Position numbers and translations under genes: made by a program
In this document: positions 44,282 to 53,969 of the stretch, in pieces
How positions within the stretch are numbered: the first letter of the stretch is position 1
Layout: the number at the start of each line of letters is the position of its first letter
Notes under the pieces: generated by a model
The model's input: only the letters and a program-made list of their open reading frames with translations
What the model was told of the DNA's origin: nothing
Databases searched by the model: none
Assembly (NCBI GenBank): GCA_034435975.1
Contig: DAOTWD010000103.1
Location: 1-64,000, forward strand
DNA from: CAKZQX01 sp034435975
GTDB lineage: Bacteria > Chloroflexota > Chloroflexia > Chloroflexales > Chloroflexaceae
Direction: 5' to 3'
Length of the DNA stretch: 64,000 nucleotides

Positions 44282-46174
44282 CTAGTGTTCTTGCTCACCA
44301 ACCGGCACCCAGGCCATAGCATCGGCCCATATTCCGCGCCCGTGATCACCGGCCAGCGTACTCACACTCACCAGGGCGGGTTGTTCGGGTTCAAACGCAT
44401 AGGTGCCAAGGTCAACCCAGCCATTGGCGTAGGTCTCACCATTCACAATAACTTCAGCCTCGCCATCCCGGTGATGCACCCGATAACGGGCTTGCCGGGA
44501 TTCGTCGAGTCCATTTAAGACATACGGAATATAGGCCAGTACGCGGTAGTAGCCGGCCTGTGGCAATTCTGGCTGCCAGACTGCCACCGCAGGCGTAATC
44601 AATGGTCGGGATTGCCAGGGTGTATGGTGTTCGCCGGTCATAATTGACCGTGCAAAGCGGGCGCTGCCACCATATCCCGGTGTAATATATTCCCACTCTC
44701 CGCTGGCGGCAAAGCCGGGATCAGTGTCATCCACAATAATCATATGCGCTGGTGGGGGAGCACAGGGCGAGGGCATATCGGCCCATAACCAGACACTCAC
44801 CTGCCCGGCTGGATTATCGGCCCACGGATCGGGTTTGCTACCACACCAGCCATAGGGATCAACATCGCGCCCAAGATATTGCACCTGAAAGTGCAGATGG
44901 GGCCCGAAGGCGCAGCCAGTTGCACCTGCCACCCCGATGGGCATTCCGCGTTCGATAACCTGATTGGTCTCAACCAGAATGCTGCTCAAATGCCAGTACA
45001 GGGTGCGGTAGCCATTGGCGTGATCGATGATGACGCCCCCGGCTGGCGTGAGACAGCCATCCTCCGAATGACCGGCAAAGACCACGGTTCCCTCAGCCGC
45101 CGACAGCACCACATCGGGAGGACGCATGCCATAATCCCAACCGGTATGCCCATCATACGACAGCGCAGTCTCACGCTGCCCCCAGAAGGAGACCAGTGAG
45201 CCGTTTTGCTGCAAAAAGGGCAGATCATGGTCAAAGAACGACGTAACCCGCGCCTGTTTTTCCATCGGACTGGTCAGGAATGGCTCGGCCAGCGGCGGCC
45301 AGTCGGTTGGCGGTAAGCGCGGGTCTTCAAACAGACGCATATAGGTCTTCAAAAAGAGGTTGAGCGTGGCATCGAGTTCATCCGGCGTGGTCGTGGGGGC
45401 CAGCACACGCATCAGTGCATACTGTGTCAGCGAGAGACCCGGTGCAGGGGGCTGGCGCGTATCATCGGCAAAAACCAGATCGGGCAAAGCCCCTGGTGAC
45501 AGGGTCGCATAGTCGCGCACGCCATGACGGAGCGTGATTGTGGCCCAGCGCAGTTGGGCAAACAGTCCCTGGCGAGCACCGCTTTCGCCTTGAAAGCCCA
45601 GTGCCCAGCTCATCTGTTCAGGCGTAGGGTGCGCGGTGGAGAGCAACTGGCTCTGCTGCTCGATCAATGCCAGGACAATTTTGGGGTTGAGGCTGTAGAG
45701 GTTGCCCAGATTGACCAGCACTTCGGCGAAGCTGTGTGAGCGGTTGCCAATCTGGAAGCGTGTGGCCTTCAGTGGTCCCGGCTGGGCATCGAGAAAAGCC
45801 TGGATCTGTGGTTCGTAGAAATCTGGCTCATAGCTGAAACGTTGTGGGTCAAACAAAACATGCGTAAAACTCGGTACAACTGCCGAGGGAGTTTCGGTTG
45901 GAGCAGTTCCGCCTACAGCCGGTTCTACCATATCAACTGCACTGGTATCAGCGGCAATGGTCGGCGATGGAGGAATAGTGGTGTTCAGTGTCGGCGTGGC
46001 TTCGGTGCTGCCGAGCGGCGCAGGGGGGGCGACATCTGACTGTCGCCATACCGCCGCTACGAGGGTTGTCAGTAGCACTACCAGGGACAACAATAGTATG
46101 ACCTGTTTGCGGCGACGTTCTTCAATGGAGCGGCGCACGTTGTTATATCGGCTGTTACGTGGAAAATGACTCAC
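44282..46174 (-). CDS. Membrane-anchored M23 family metalloendopeptidase
   Basis: About 630 residues. One N-terminal membrane helix (VILLLSLVVLLTTLVAAVW) followed by a Pro/Thr-rich linker, an all-helical region, the LytM domain and a C-terminal beta-rich carbohydrate-binding-like domain (YYRVLAYIPYVLN, ADAMAWVPV). Zinc site: HTGWDYG, YWHLS and GPHLHFQV, all residues present. It probably cleaves peptidoglycan cross-links outside the membrane. The start is uncertain: GTG at 46174 gives a sensible leader; the open frame extends to 46288 with poor residues and no ribosome site. Confidence 0.85.
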   Translation of the reverse strand: MSHFPRNSRYNNVRRSIEERRRKQVILLLSLVVLLTTLVAAVWRQSDVAPPAPLGSTEATPTLNTTIPPSPTIAADTSAVDMVEPAVGGTAPTETPSAVVPSFTHVLFDPQRFSYEPDFYEPQIQAFLDAQPGPLKATRFQIGNRSHSFAEVLVNLGNLYSLNPKIVLALIEQQSQLLSTAHPTPEQMSWALGFQGESGARQGLFAQLRWATITLRHGVRDYATLSPGALPDLVFADDTRQPPAPGLSLTQYALMRVLAPTTTPDELDATLNLFLKTYMRLFEDPRLPPTDWPPLAEPFLTSPMEKQARVTSFFDHDLPFLQQNGSLVSFWGQRETALSYDGHTGWDYGMRPPDVVLSAAEGTVVFAGHSEDGCLTPAGGVIIDHANGYRTLYWHLSSILVETNQVIERGMPIGVAGATGCAFGPHLHFQVQYLGRDVDPYGWCGSKPDPWADNPAGQVSVWLWADMPSPCAPPPAHMIIVDDTDPGFAASGEWEYITPGYGGSARFARSIMTGEHHTPWQSRPLITPAVAVWQPELPQAGYYRVLAYIPYVLNGLDESRQARYRVHHRDGEAEVIVNGETYANGWVDLGTYAFEPEQPALVSVSTLAGDHGRGIWADAMAWVPVGEQEH

Positions 46175-46564
46175 CGGACACAATACGTGACTTGCTGCGA
46201 GAAATTCTATACCTGGAGTATACTGGAAACAGGACAACCCTGCAAATATACCGGGTAGGCCTACGTCACCGTCCCGTTGAGCGGCCATCCGTGGGTGTCA
46301 ACGCCTCGGCTCCGGTGGGTAAACCACCTCCGTGGCCGGGCACGCTCGCCCGGGCGGGCGTCGCCGCTTTGATCCGCGACGTCAGCCGCCGGGCGGGCGG
46401 ACGGTGATGTAGCCCTACCGCCTACCTCCCGTTATTGACAGCAATTCTGGCTTTTTATATACTTTTTAACGAGCCGTCGTTTACGGATAATGCCGAGAGA
46501 TACATAGAATATGAACATCGTAGTGAAATCTAGTTGCCATGATCCATCACGTAAGGAGTAATCC
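46175..46564. other. GC-rich spacer between divergent genes
   Basis: About 390 bases. 46339-46405 is very GC-rich with repeated GCCGGGCGGGCG-type words. Holds the promoters of both divergent genes; AT-rich 46440-46475 is the likely promoter area for the PAS gene, without a clear pair of boxes. Confidence 0.35.
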
Positions 46565-48319
46565 ATGCCTGACGATCCAGTACTGAAAGATAGCTTGCAA
46601 GCAGAAAATGCACAACTACGCCTACGTATCGCCGAACTGGAACAGCGCTTGCAAGCAGAATTGCAACGAGTGACGGTCTTCCAGACGCAGATCCAGGATA
46701 TGCAGCACACACTGGCACACTATGAATCGTCTGTGGCGCAACTCCAGACAGAGGCCCGGCAGCAGCAGACACTGTTGCAACTGATCGTTGATCAGATGCC
46801 GCAGGTGATTTGCTGGAAGGATCGTAGCGGACGCTATCTCGGTGGCAATCGGCAGATGTATAACGCTGCAGCAGCAGCTACACCTGCCGAAATTATCGGC
46901 AAGACTGACTATGATATGCCGTGGGCGGATCGTGCTGAAGAGTATATTGCTGATGATCAGGCAGTGATGGCGAGCGGTGTGTCGCAACTGAACTATGAAG
47001 TTCCGGTGCGCCAGAGTGATGGCAGCACTGTTTACGTTTCAAGTAGCAGAATTCCGTGGGTGCAGAACGGAACGGTGCTGGGACTGGTGACTATTGCTGA
47101 AGATATAACCAGACGTAAATTAGAGCAGGAGCAACTGCGGGTCTTCCGCGACATTGTTCACAGTACACCTGTTCCAATAGGCAAGGTGCCGCTTCAAGCC
47201 GATCCGCGGCTTGATTATGTCAATCCTGCGCATTGTCAATTGCTCGGCTACACACCCGATGAGTTGATCGGTATGCCCCTGGTGCAAGAGTTTGCGGAAG
47301 ATTCGGATTATATCATGTCGTTGTTTGCGCTCTGCCTGGAGCAGGGGGTATGGCAGGGCGAGATACGCTACCGGCATAAGGATGGCTCAACGATTCCTGC
47401 GTACTTAACCGCGAATGTCCTCTATGATGAAACGGGTGTGCCGTACAGTGTTGTCGGTTTTGTGCGCGATCTCCGGCAGCAAAAGCAACAGGAAGCACAG
47501 TTGCGCACATTTCAGCTGCTGGTGGAAAGTACGCCCGATGCGGTGATCATTACGGATCATACGGAGCGCATCATCTACGCCAATCCAGCCGCTGAATCTA
47601 TGCTCGGCTATCCCCCCTCAGTCGTGGGGCGAACAGGCCGCTCGATCATTTATGCCGAAGATCAAGATCATATAGCACAGTTGGTAACCCAGACCCTCGC
47701 CAGGGGCTATGTATATGATCGGATACGTTATATACGCGGGAATGGCGAGGTTACTCCCATCCAGCTATCGGGTTTTTTGCTACGCGATGAGGAAGGTCAG
47801 CCGATGGGGTTTGCTTCGATCTGTCGTGATCTCACTGAGGAACAGCGGGCTGCTGCTGAACGGCAGGCGTTGCAGGCGCAAATCATTGCTGCCCAGCAAG
47901 CAATGGTGCGTGAACTCTCGACACCGCTGATGCCGATTGCTGATGGAGTGGTGGTCATTCCAATCATTGGCAGTGTGGATAGTCAGCGAGCGCAGGCGAT
48001 TATGGAGACAACCCTGGAAGGTATCACTGCCCATACTGCCGAGGTGGTGATCCTGGACATCACCGGCGTGCGCGTCGTGGATGCCCAGGTGGCGGGCGCA
48101 TTAATGCGCACAGCACAGGCGGCACAACTGCTGGGAACCGAAGTAGTGCTGACCGGCATCAGTGCGAAGATTGCCCAGACGCTGGTACAGATCGGAGCCA
48201 ACCTGGGTCATATTGTCACCCAGAGTAGTTTACAGCAGGGCATCACATATGCGATTGAGCGCCGCCAGGCGTCTGGACGATCGCGAGGAGGTTTCTCTCA
48301 TTATGCAGACCAGTCGTGA
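46565..48319 (+). CDS. Triple-PAS protein with C-terminal STAS domain (RsbR-like)
   Basis: 584 residues. N-terminal coiled coil (about 1-75), three PAS/PAC units (VICWKDRSGRYLGGN; LDYVNPAHCQLLGY; AVIITDHTERIIYANPAAE), then a linker and a STAS domain: RELSTPLMPIADGVVVIPI, the switch segment VVILDITGVRVVDAQVAGAL with its phosphorylatable Thr. Similar proteins act in stressosome-type partner-switching. AAGGAG six bases before ATG. It overlaps the LutC-like gene by 17 bases. Confidence 0.92.
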   Translation: MPDDPVLKDSLQAENAQLRLRIAELEQRLQAELQRVTVFQTQIQDMQHTLAHYESSVAQLQTEARQQQTLLQLIVDQMPQVICWKDRSGRYLGGNRQMYNAAAAATPAEIIGKTDYDMPWADRAEEYIADDQAVMASGVSQLNYEVPVRQSDGSTVYVSSSRIPWVQNGTVLGLVTIAEDITRRKLEQEQLRVFRDIVHSTPVPIGKVPLQADPRLDYVNPAHCQLLGYTPDELIGMPLVQEFAEDSDYIMSLFALCLEQGVWQGEIRYRHKDGSTIPAYLTANVLYDETGVPYSVVGFVRDLRQQKQQEAQLRTFQLLVESTPDAVIITDHTERIIYANPAAESMLGYPPSVVGRTGRSIIYAEDQDHIAQLVTQTLARGYVYDRIRYIRGNGEVTPIQLSGFLLRDEEGQPMGFASICRDLTEEQRAAAERQALQAQIIAAQQAMVRELSTPLMPIADGVVVIPIIGSVDSQRAQAIMETTLEGITAHTAEVVILDITGVRVVDAQVAGALMRTAQAAQLLGTEVVLTGISAKIAQTLVQIGANLGHIVTQSSLQQGITYAIERRQASGRSRGGFSHYADQS

Positions 48320-49301
48320 GCGCATCCTGAACAACATTCGGGTCAATCTGGAAACAAAACGCAGCGAACTTATGGCGCTGGCTACCAGTGCGCCCCACAC
48401 GCCGCCGCCGTTCGTGCATCCACCGGCCGATGATCTCCCGGCTCAATTTGTGGCCGAGTTGTCGAAGCTTGAAGGACGAGTCTATCGTTGTGCCAGCGAT
48501 ACAGAGGCGTTAGATACCATCCAGCGCATCCTGGTTGAACACCAGGCAACAGCGGTGATTGCCTGGGATCTGGCAAAGATTGGATTACCGGGCCTGGCAG
48601 CATTGCTCAACCAGCAGGGTATAACGATTGCCGACAGCCAGATAGCGCATACGGGTGCGGCGCGGGCCGAGCGCTTGCAGGCACTGGATACGATTCCGGT
48701 GTGTATTTCCGGGGCAGAATATGGGATTGCCGAGAGTGGCTCGATCATCGTTCTCAGCGGCGAAGGTCAGGGCCGCCTGGCCTCGCTCCTGGCACCGATC
48801 CATATTGCTGTGCTGCCCGCGGCGCGGCTTGTGCGTGGTCTGGGTGAAGCATTGACCAGAATCCAGGACACATATGGCACGAACATCTTTCACCAGCGCA
48901 GTAACCTGACGATTATTACCGGCCCTAGTCGCACGGCTGATATCGAATTGACACTGACACTGGGTGTCCACGGGCCGCGCGAGATACACGTGCTGCTGCT
49001 CGAAACGGACACTCCAACGGCGGAACGCTCTGACCCGGAACCGGCGGAATATGCGCCCACGAAGGCAGCCATGAGCGACGCATTGCCACCGGACACCCCA
49101 ACGGCGGAACGCTCTGACCTGGAACCTCCGGAACATGCGACCGCCGAGGCAACCGTCAGGGGCGATCAAACGCCCATTGACAGCGACACCGAACGCAGCG
49201 CCGACACAGCTTCACAGGGTGAATCGTTGCAATACACCAGGGTCACAACGGATGCCCCGCCGAGTGGGAAACGCAAAGTTCGGGGACGAAAGGTGAAATA
49301 A
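48303..49301 (+). CDS. LutC/LUD domain protein with repetitive C-terminal tail
   Basis: 332 residues. Residues 1-225 are a LUD domain (ERILNNIRVNL at start; AEYGIAESGSIIVLSGEGQGR-LASLLAPIHIAVL; TNIFHQRSNLTIITGPSRTADIELTLTLGVHGP) as in LutC, subunit of the LutABC lactate oxidation system. lutA and lutB are absent here. The last 110 residues are low-complexity and contain a 28-residue repeat (DTPTAERSD...), encoded by an 84-bp DNA duplication (49007 and 49091). AGGAGG lies 11 bases upstream. Coupled to the PAS-STAS gene, so a regulatory role rather than lactate metabolism is possible. Confidence 0.85.
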   Translation: MQTSRERILNNIRVNLETKRSELMALATSAPHTPPPFVHPPADDLPAQFVAELSKLEGRVYRCASDTEALDTIQRILVEHQATAVIAWDLAKIGLPGLAALLNQQGITIADSQIAHTGAARAERLQALDTIPVCISGAEYGIAESGSIIVLSGEGQGRLASLLAPIHIAVLPAARLVRGLGEALTRIQDTYGTNIFHQRSNLTIITGPSRTADIELTLTLGVHGPREIHVLLLETDTPTAERSDPEPAEYAPTKAAMSDALPPDTPTAERSDLEPPEHATAEATVRGDQTPIDSDTERSADTASQGESLQYTRVTTDAPPSGKRKVRGRKVK

Positions 49302-49552
49302 GTGTTGACTATAGCACAGGGTATGTTTCCCTGAGTTTACACAGGTTGAGTTGAAAGGAATTGTGCAGCTTTCATCGCTTCTACCGTTAGCCCAGACCTG
49401 ATATCCGTGCAATAGTACCGGTTCACTGCAACTCGTTACAAGATGAGAAATATAAGGTACCATGATACCACAATCGAGCGTGGTTGTTCTACAGAGAAGC
49501 AGCTAGTGCATACACAGGCTGCATACGTCATGGTTACAAGCGAGGTATGGGA

Positions 49553-52500
49553 ATGACGGAATTGATCGGTCACGTCCTGGGCGACTATCAAATCGAAGCG
49601 CTTGTCAAGGCAGGGAGAGCGTTTGATACGTTTCGCGCACGGTATGGGCAACACAGGCATCTGGTAGCACTCAAAGTGCTGCACCCCAACCTGTTGACGT
49701 CTCCTGATGCCGGGCAACGCTTTTTACAGGCAGTGCAGGCAATCGCCGCGTTGCAGCACCCCAATCTGGTGTCTATTATCGATGTGGGTTTGCAAGAGGG
49801 CCGCTACTATCTGGTAACAGAGTGGCTGGAAGATGGCTCATTGCATACACTGCTGAAACGCTGGGCTGCGGAGCGTGATGCCACCACACGCCTGACCGTT
49901 GGTGTGGATCTGGTACGGCAAGCCGCCGACGCTCTGGCGTATCTGCATGCACAGCAGCGGGTTCACGGTACCCTGCATCCCAACAATTTGCTGCTGTTGC
50001 GCCTGGGTAGCGCCACTCCTGAAGATGAGCGCTATGTGCTGAAACTCGACGAAGCGGGTCTCAGCCAGGTGCTGTTTAACGCCGACGAAACCTTGCCCCT
50101 GGAAGCGATGCCTGGTTCGCCGCCCTATCTGTCTCCAGAACAATGCCAGGGGTTGGCAGTAGATGGACGAAGCGATATTTATGCCCTGGGGATCATTCTC
50201 TACGAGGTGTGTACCGGCTATGTACCTTTCGCGGTCAAAACCTTGAGCGAAGCGGCTGCGAAACATCTGTATACCCAGCCCACTCCGCCCCGTGTGGTAC
50301 GCCCTGATCTCTCACCGTCGCTGGAAGCGGTCATTCTCCGCTGTCTGGCGAAAGCGCCAGAGCAACGCTTTGCGACTGCTGCTGAACTTTCTGCCGAACT
50401 ACACGCGATTTTACACCCTGATGCAGCAACAACGGTGTTGCCTCCACTAAAGCCCGATGTGCCTGAGCCAGCATTGGACGACGCAGCCGCACCGGACGCG
50501 CCAACGACGCTTCAGCCCGTTTCAGTGACCGGTACCCAATCGGTGACAACGCCTTTGTCCGGCGCTGAAGCCGCTCCACAGCTTCAGGTCTTTGATGCTC
50601 AGGGGCGACTGGTACAGGCGCTGGATCTCACACGCGCAGGTGTGACCATTGGTCGTCAATCAGATAACACCCTGCCATTGAGTCATACTGCGATCTCACG
50701 GCGGCATATGCGGATCGACTGGGATGGACAATACGTTACACTGACCGATCTAGGGTCGAGCAATGGTACGCAACTTGGCCCGCAACGGTTACCGCCTCAG
50801 GTTCCCCATCCGTGGCCATGGAACGAGGTGGTGCAGATCGGGCCATTTCGGCTGCATCTCGTTCCGCCACCAGCCGCCCCGACTGCCGGGGCAGATCTGC
50901 TGGATACCCTGCTGAACAACGTACCATCATCACCCACTACCAGCTATCAGGCACCCATGCAGGCAACACAGTTTCGTGGTGGCGAGCGCATTACCGTACA
51001 GCTTGACTCAGAACACCTGCGCATAACACCAGGCCAGCCCGCCGCAGCGCATCTGCTGATTCTGAACCATGGCAATAGCGTCGACTATGTAACAATTTCG
51101 GTTGAGGGATTCCCAGGAGCCTGGATACGCGGCCCACAACAGTCGATTCAGGTGATGCCAGGTGTACCCGCCTCTGCTACAATCAATCTTATGGTGCCAC
51201 GCACACCTGAGAGTCACGCTGGTGACTATATCATTATTGTACGGGCACGCTCGGTCACCAATCAGGCCGATTCGGGAACAGCGCGTGGGCAGTGGACGGT
51301 ATTGCCCTTCGTTAGCAGCACGCTGACCCTCTCGCCGCAGAATGCCAGTGGGCGTAACGTGGCGGACTATCATGTACTTCTGCGCAATCAGGGCAACGCA
51401 CCTGCGTACTATCGGCTGGTGGCAGAAGATGCTGCCAGGGCGCTACACTATGAATTTGGGCAAGAGCAGATCTTGCTGGAACCGGGGCAAACAGCCGATA
51501 TTGCCTTGATTGTCACCAGACCGCAGCAGTGGTTTGGTACCACGCGTACGTATCCCTTTACCGTCTGGGCCGAAACTGCGGATGAACCGGTGCCGAGTGC
51601 AACAGGGAAGTTTACCCAATCACCACTGGCACCGATCTGGGTACCGCTGCTGGCACTGGTCGCGGTCTTGCTCGTGGTCATTCTGTCAATCATTATTCCG
51701 TTACTGGATGTTGATCGTGTGGCTGGAATCGGTACACCCACCCCAACCGCACTGCCAACCGAAACACCGACGACTGAGCCGGGGGCACCGGTGGTCAATC
51801 TGTTCGGGGTTGAACCACGCGAAGTGGCACCCGGTCAGCCCGTCAATGTGGTCTGGAATGTCGAAGGAGCCGAGCGAGTTCAGATCGAGCAGTTTGGCGA
51901 TGTCGAGCCGCAGGGCCAGCGCGAACATCGACCAGAGGTTACAACCGATTACCGCCTGGTGGCGATCAGGGGTGGACAGACAACGACGCGTATCGAGCGT
52001 GTCACCGTGCAGTCTCCAACGCCTCCTCCAACCGAGACGCCGCTGCCCATTCCGACCGGGACACCATTGCCCACTCCGACCGGGACACCATTGCCCACTC
52101 CGACCGGAACACCATTGCTCACTCCAGCCTCCATTGATCTAGTAAACCAGGCTTCGGTGGCGGTATGGCGCGTTGCTGACAAGACCATCCAGTTCGGGCC
52201 ACCGGCGCAGCCGGGTGACGGATGGGTAACCACACAATCCAATGTGACGCTGGAAGATAACAATCGCTATCGTACCCTGCTCGTCACGGTACCGCCTCTG
52301 GCTGGCGACCGGACGATTACGGGCCAGTTCAATCTGCCAACGCTTGCCAGCGGCCAACGTTTTCTGGCACAGGCTGGTTTTGCAGCCGATGTGTCCGCAG
52401 GTGAGGTGACAATACGGGTGCAGTTTAACAATGAGTCGCTCTATGAACGGGTGAAACAACCGGACAACCAGTTGTTGATGATCGATATTGACCTGTCTGC

Positions 52501-52606
52501 CTTTGCTGGACAGACCGGTATGCTGACCATTGAGGTTGTTTCTAATATCGACGACTGGCAAGATGAGTTGTTCTGGAGCAACATGCGCATTGGTTCGCCC
52601 ACATAA
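49553..52606 (+). CDS. Pseudokinase-FHA membrane protein
   Basis: 1017 residues from ATG at 49553. Residues 1-275 fold like a Ser/Thr kinase: VALK with K41 is kept, and APE-like SPEQ and DxxALG are kept. The P-loop glycines are missing, HRD-x4-N reads H138-G-T140..N145 (catalytic Asp replaced), and DFG reads D166-E-A. So it is probably catalytically dead. Then a Pro/Thr linker, an FHA domain (about 360-430; VTIGR, ISRRH, LGSSNGT), Ig-like beta domains, one membrane helix (about 700-720) and an outside part with PTGTPL repeats and a beta-sandwich end. It may bind phosphothreonine partners at the membrane. Confidence 0.88.
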   Translation: MTELIGHVLGDYQIEALVKAGRAFDTFRARYGQHRHLVALKVLHPNLLTSPDAGQRFLQAVQAIAALQHPNLVSIIDVGLQEGRYYLVTEWLEDGSLHTLLKRWAAERDATTRLTVGVDLVRQAADALAYLHAQQRVHGTLHPNNLLLLRLGSATPEDERYVLKLDEAGLSQVLFNADETLPLEAMPGSPPYLSPEQCQGLAVDGRSDIYALGIILYEVCTGYVPFAVKTLSEAAAKHLYTQPTPPRVVRPDLSPSLEAVILRCLAKAPEQRFATAAELSAELHAILHPDAATTVLPPLKPDVPEPALDDAAAPDAPTTLQPVSVTGTQSVTTPLSGAEAAPQLQVFDAQGRLVQALDLTRAGVTIGRQSDNTLPLSHTAISRRHMRIDWDGQYVTLTDLGSSNGTQLGPQRLPPQVPHPWPWNEVVQIGPFRLHLVPPPAAPTAGADLLDTLLNNVPSSPTTSYQAPMQATQFRGGERITVQLDSEHLRITPGQPAAAHLLILNHGNSVDYVTISVEGFPGAWIRGPQQSIQVMPGVPASATINLMVPRTPESHAGDYIIIVRARSVTNQADSGTARGQWTVLPFVSSTLTLSPQNASGRNVADYHVLLRNQGNAPAYYRLVAEDAARALHYEFGQEQILLEPGQTADIALIVTRPQQWFGTTRTYPFTVWAETADEPVPSATGKFTQSPLAPIWVPLLALVAVLLVVILSIIIPLLDVDRVAGIGTPTPTALPTETPTTEPGAPVVNLFGVEPREVAPGQPVNVVWNVEGAERVQIEQFGDVEPQGQREHRPEVTTDYRLVAIRGGQTTTRIERVTVQSPTPPPTETPLPIPTGTPLPTPTGTPLPTPTGTPLLTPASIDLVNQASVAVWRVADKTIQFGPPAQPGDGWVTTQSNVTLEDNNRYRTLLVTVPPLAGDRTITGQFNLPTLASGQRFLAQAGFAADVSAGEVTIRVQFNNESLYERVKQPDNQLLMIDIDLSAFAGQTGMLTIEVVSNIDDWQDELFWSNMRIGSPT

Positions 52607-52717
52607 TGAACGGCAGATCGACGTCGACCCACCACCGCCTGCTCTCAGCGCCGAGAAAGCGGCCTGGCTCGGTGCCTACCTGCGCGAGCGTGGCTTACAG
52701 CGGTGAAGTGGTTCGAA

Positions 52718-52783
52718 GCGGAAAATAGACCGCATTTTGAAAGACTGAACGCGGAAAATAGGCCGCATTTTGAAAGACTGAAC
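52718..52783. repeat. 33-bp tandem duplication
   Basis: GCGGAAAATAG(A/G)CCGCAT followed by TTTGAAAGACTGAAC occurs twice back to back (52718-52750, 52751-52783), one mismatch. Each unit contains a GCGG/CCGC stem. Just upstream, an out-of-frame stretch (IDVDPPPPALSAEKAAWLGA, stop at 52706) looks like the tail of a lost gene. Position: just before lrgA. Confidence 0.7.
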
Positions 52784-52806
52784 GTTGAACAACAAGGCAC
52801 ATACGA

Positions 52807-53148
52807 ATGATCCGTGGCTTTATGATTTTACTGCTCTGTCAACTGGTGGGCGAAATAATTGCCCGTATCCTGGCGCTGCCTGTTCCTGGCCCGGTAGTCG
52901 GAATGCTGGTGCTGTGGATCGGACTATCCGGCCGTCGATCAGCTCCCCCGTGGCTGCATGAGACCGGGCAAGGATTGTTGCGGCACTTCCCACTGTTGTT
53001 CGTACCGGCTGGCGTCGGCATTATGGTGCATGGGGGGCTGCTCCAACGCGAATGGCGCCCCCTATTGATTACGCTCATCAGTAGCACACTGGTGACGATG
53101 ATCGTGACCGCAGCTACTATGCGCTTTCTATTACGTCGTCTGCGCTAA
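52807..53148 (+). CDS. lrgA: CidA/LrgA-family membrane protein
   Basis: 113 residues, four helices. The family signatures CQLVGEIIARILALPVPGPVVGMLVLW and LLFVPAGVGIMVHGGLL are plain. CidA/LrgA proteins act with CidB/LrgB and have been linked to holin-like control of murein hydrolases and to transport of small organic acids such as pyruvate. AAGG lies nine bases before ATG. The partner gene follows, separated by a MITE-like element. Confidence 0.92.
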   Translation: MIRGFMILLLCQLVGEIIARILALPVPGPVVGMLVLWIGLSGRRSAPPWLHETGQGLLRHFPLLFVPAGVGIMVHGGLLQREWRPLLITLISSTLVTMIVTAATMRFLLRRLR

Positions 53149-53153
53149 TACTT

Positions 53154-53211
53154 ACTCCAACGAGACTGCATCTCGGCAGGAGTGCCCGGGCCTGCGGCCC
53201 CCGCGCCCGTT
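53154..53211. mobile_element. Partial family A MITE between lrgA and lrgB
   Basis: ACTCCAACGAGACTGCATCT at 53154 is the complete family A arm, followed by CGGCAGG and the core GGGCCTGCGGCCCCCG. The opposite arm is missing, so this is a truncated copy. It occupies most of the 86-base gap of an operon pair that usually overlaps or abuts. Confidence 0.65.
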
Positions 53212-53234
53212 CCCTTTACTCGAGAGGTTGAAAT

Positions 53235-53969
53235 ATGGATACAAGTTTGACCGCCCTGTGGGTTTATCTGGCCGAGACACCGCTACTCTGGCTAACCATT
53301 ACGCTGATCACATACTATCTGGCCGAGCAGTTGCAGCAGCGCGTACCCTGGATACCGCTGTTTAATCCGGTACTGCTTTCAATAGTCGGCCTGGTGTTAT
53401 TGCTGTGGGCTACAAACACACCGTACCCTACCTATTTTGACGGGGCACAGTTCGTTCATTTCTTGCTGGGGCCAGCCACTGTTGCACTGGCGCTACCCTT
53501 ATATACCTACCAGGCCACGCTACGGCGGATGCTCCTGCCGCTAATCGGAGCGCTGGGTGTAGGATCGCTGACCGGGATCGGGTCAGCGGTGCTAATTGGG
53601 CAGTGGCTTGGTCTGTCTGAGATCACCGTACGCTCGCTGGCTCCGAAATCGATCACCACACCGATTGCCATGGGCGTCTCGGAGCAGGTCGGCGGCTTGC
53701 CCTCATTGACAGCAGTGATCGTCATTCTGACCGGCATTGTGGGCGCAACTCTGGCACGAGAGGTATTTACTGTCATGCGTGTTCGTGAACCCGGTATCTG
53801 CGGCTTTGCGCTCGGTATCTCGGCGCATGGCATCGGCACAGCACGCGCTTTGCAGATGAACGCCGAGGCAGGCGCGTTCTCTGGCCTGGCGATGGGTCTG
53901 AATGGAGTGATCACAGCGATCCTGGTTCCGCTGGTACTGCCGGTATTGATCGAGGCGTTTGCGCGTTAA
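53235..53969 (+). CDS. lrgB: CidB/LrgB-family membrane protein
   Basis: 244 residues, about seven helices. Family features: LPLYTYQATLRRMLLPLIGALGVGS, LAPKSITTPIAMGVSEQVGGLPSLTA and GICGFALGISAHGIGTARALQ. Partner of the upstream LrgA-like protein. GAGG eight bases upstream of ATG. It may need its own promoter because of the inserted element. Confidence 0.93.
   Translation: MDTSLTALWVYLAETPLLWLTITLITYYLAEQLQQRVPWIPLFNPVLLSIVGLVLLLWATNTPYPTYFDGAQFVHFLLGPATVALALPLYTYQATLRRMLLPLIGALGVGSLTGIGSAVLIGQWLGLSEITVRSLAPKSITTPIAMGVSEQVGGLPSLTAVIVILTGIVGATLAREVFTVMRVREPGICGFALGISAHGIGTARALQMNAEAGAFSGLAMGLNGVITAILVPLVLPVLIEAFAR

Noticed and set aside
46175..46288. N-terminal extension of the M23 peptidase to 46288
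   Set aside because: The added residues contain no signal or ribosome site and precede the membrane helix with an unlikely polar leader.
48303..49301. Part of a lactate-utilisation lutABC operon
   Set aside because: No lutA or lutB nearby; the gene is coupled to a PAS-STAS regulator instead.
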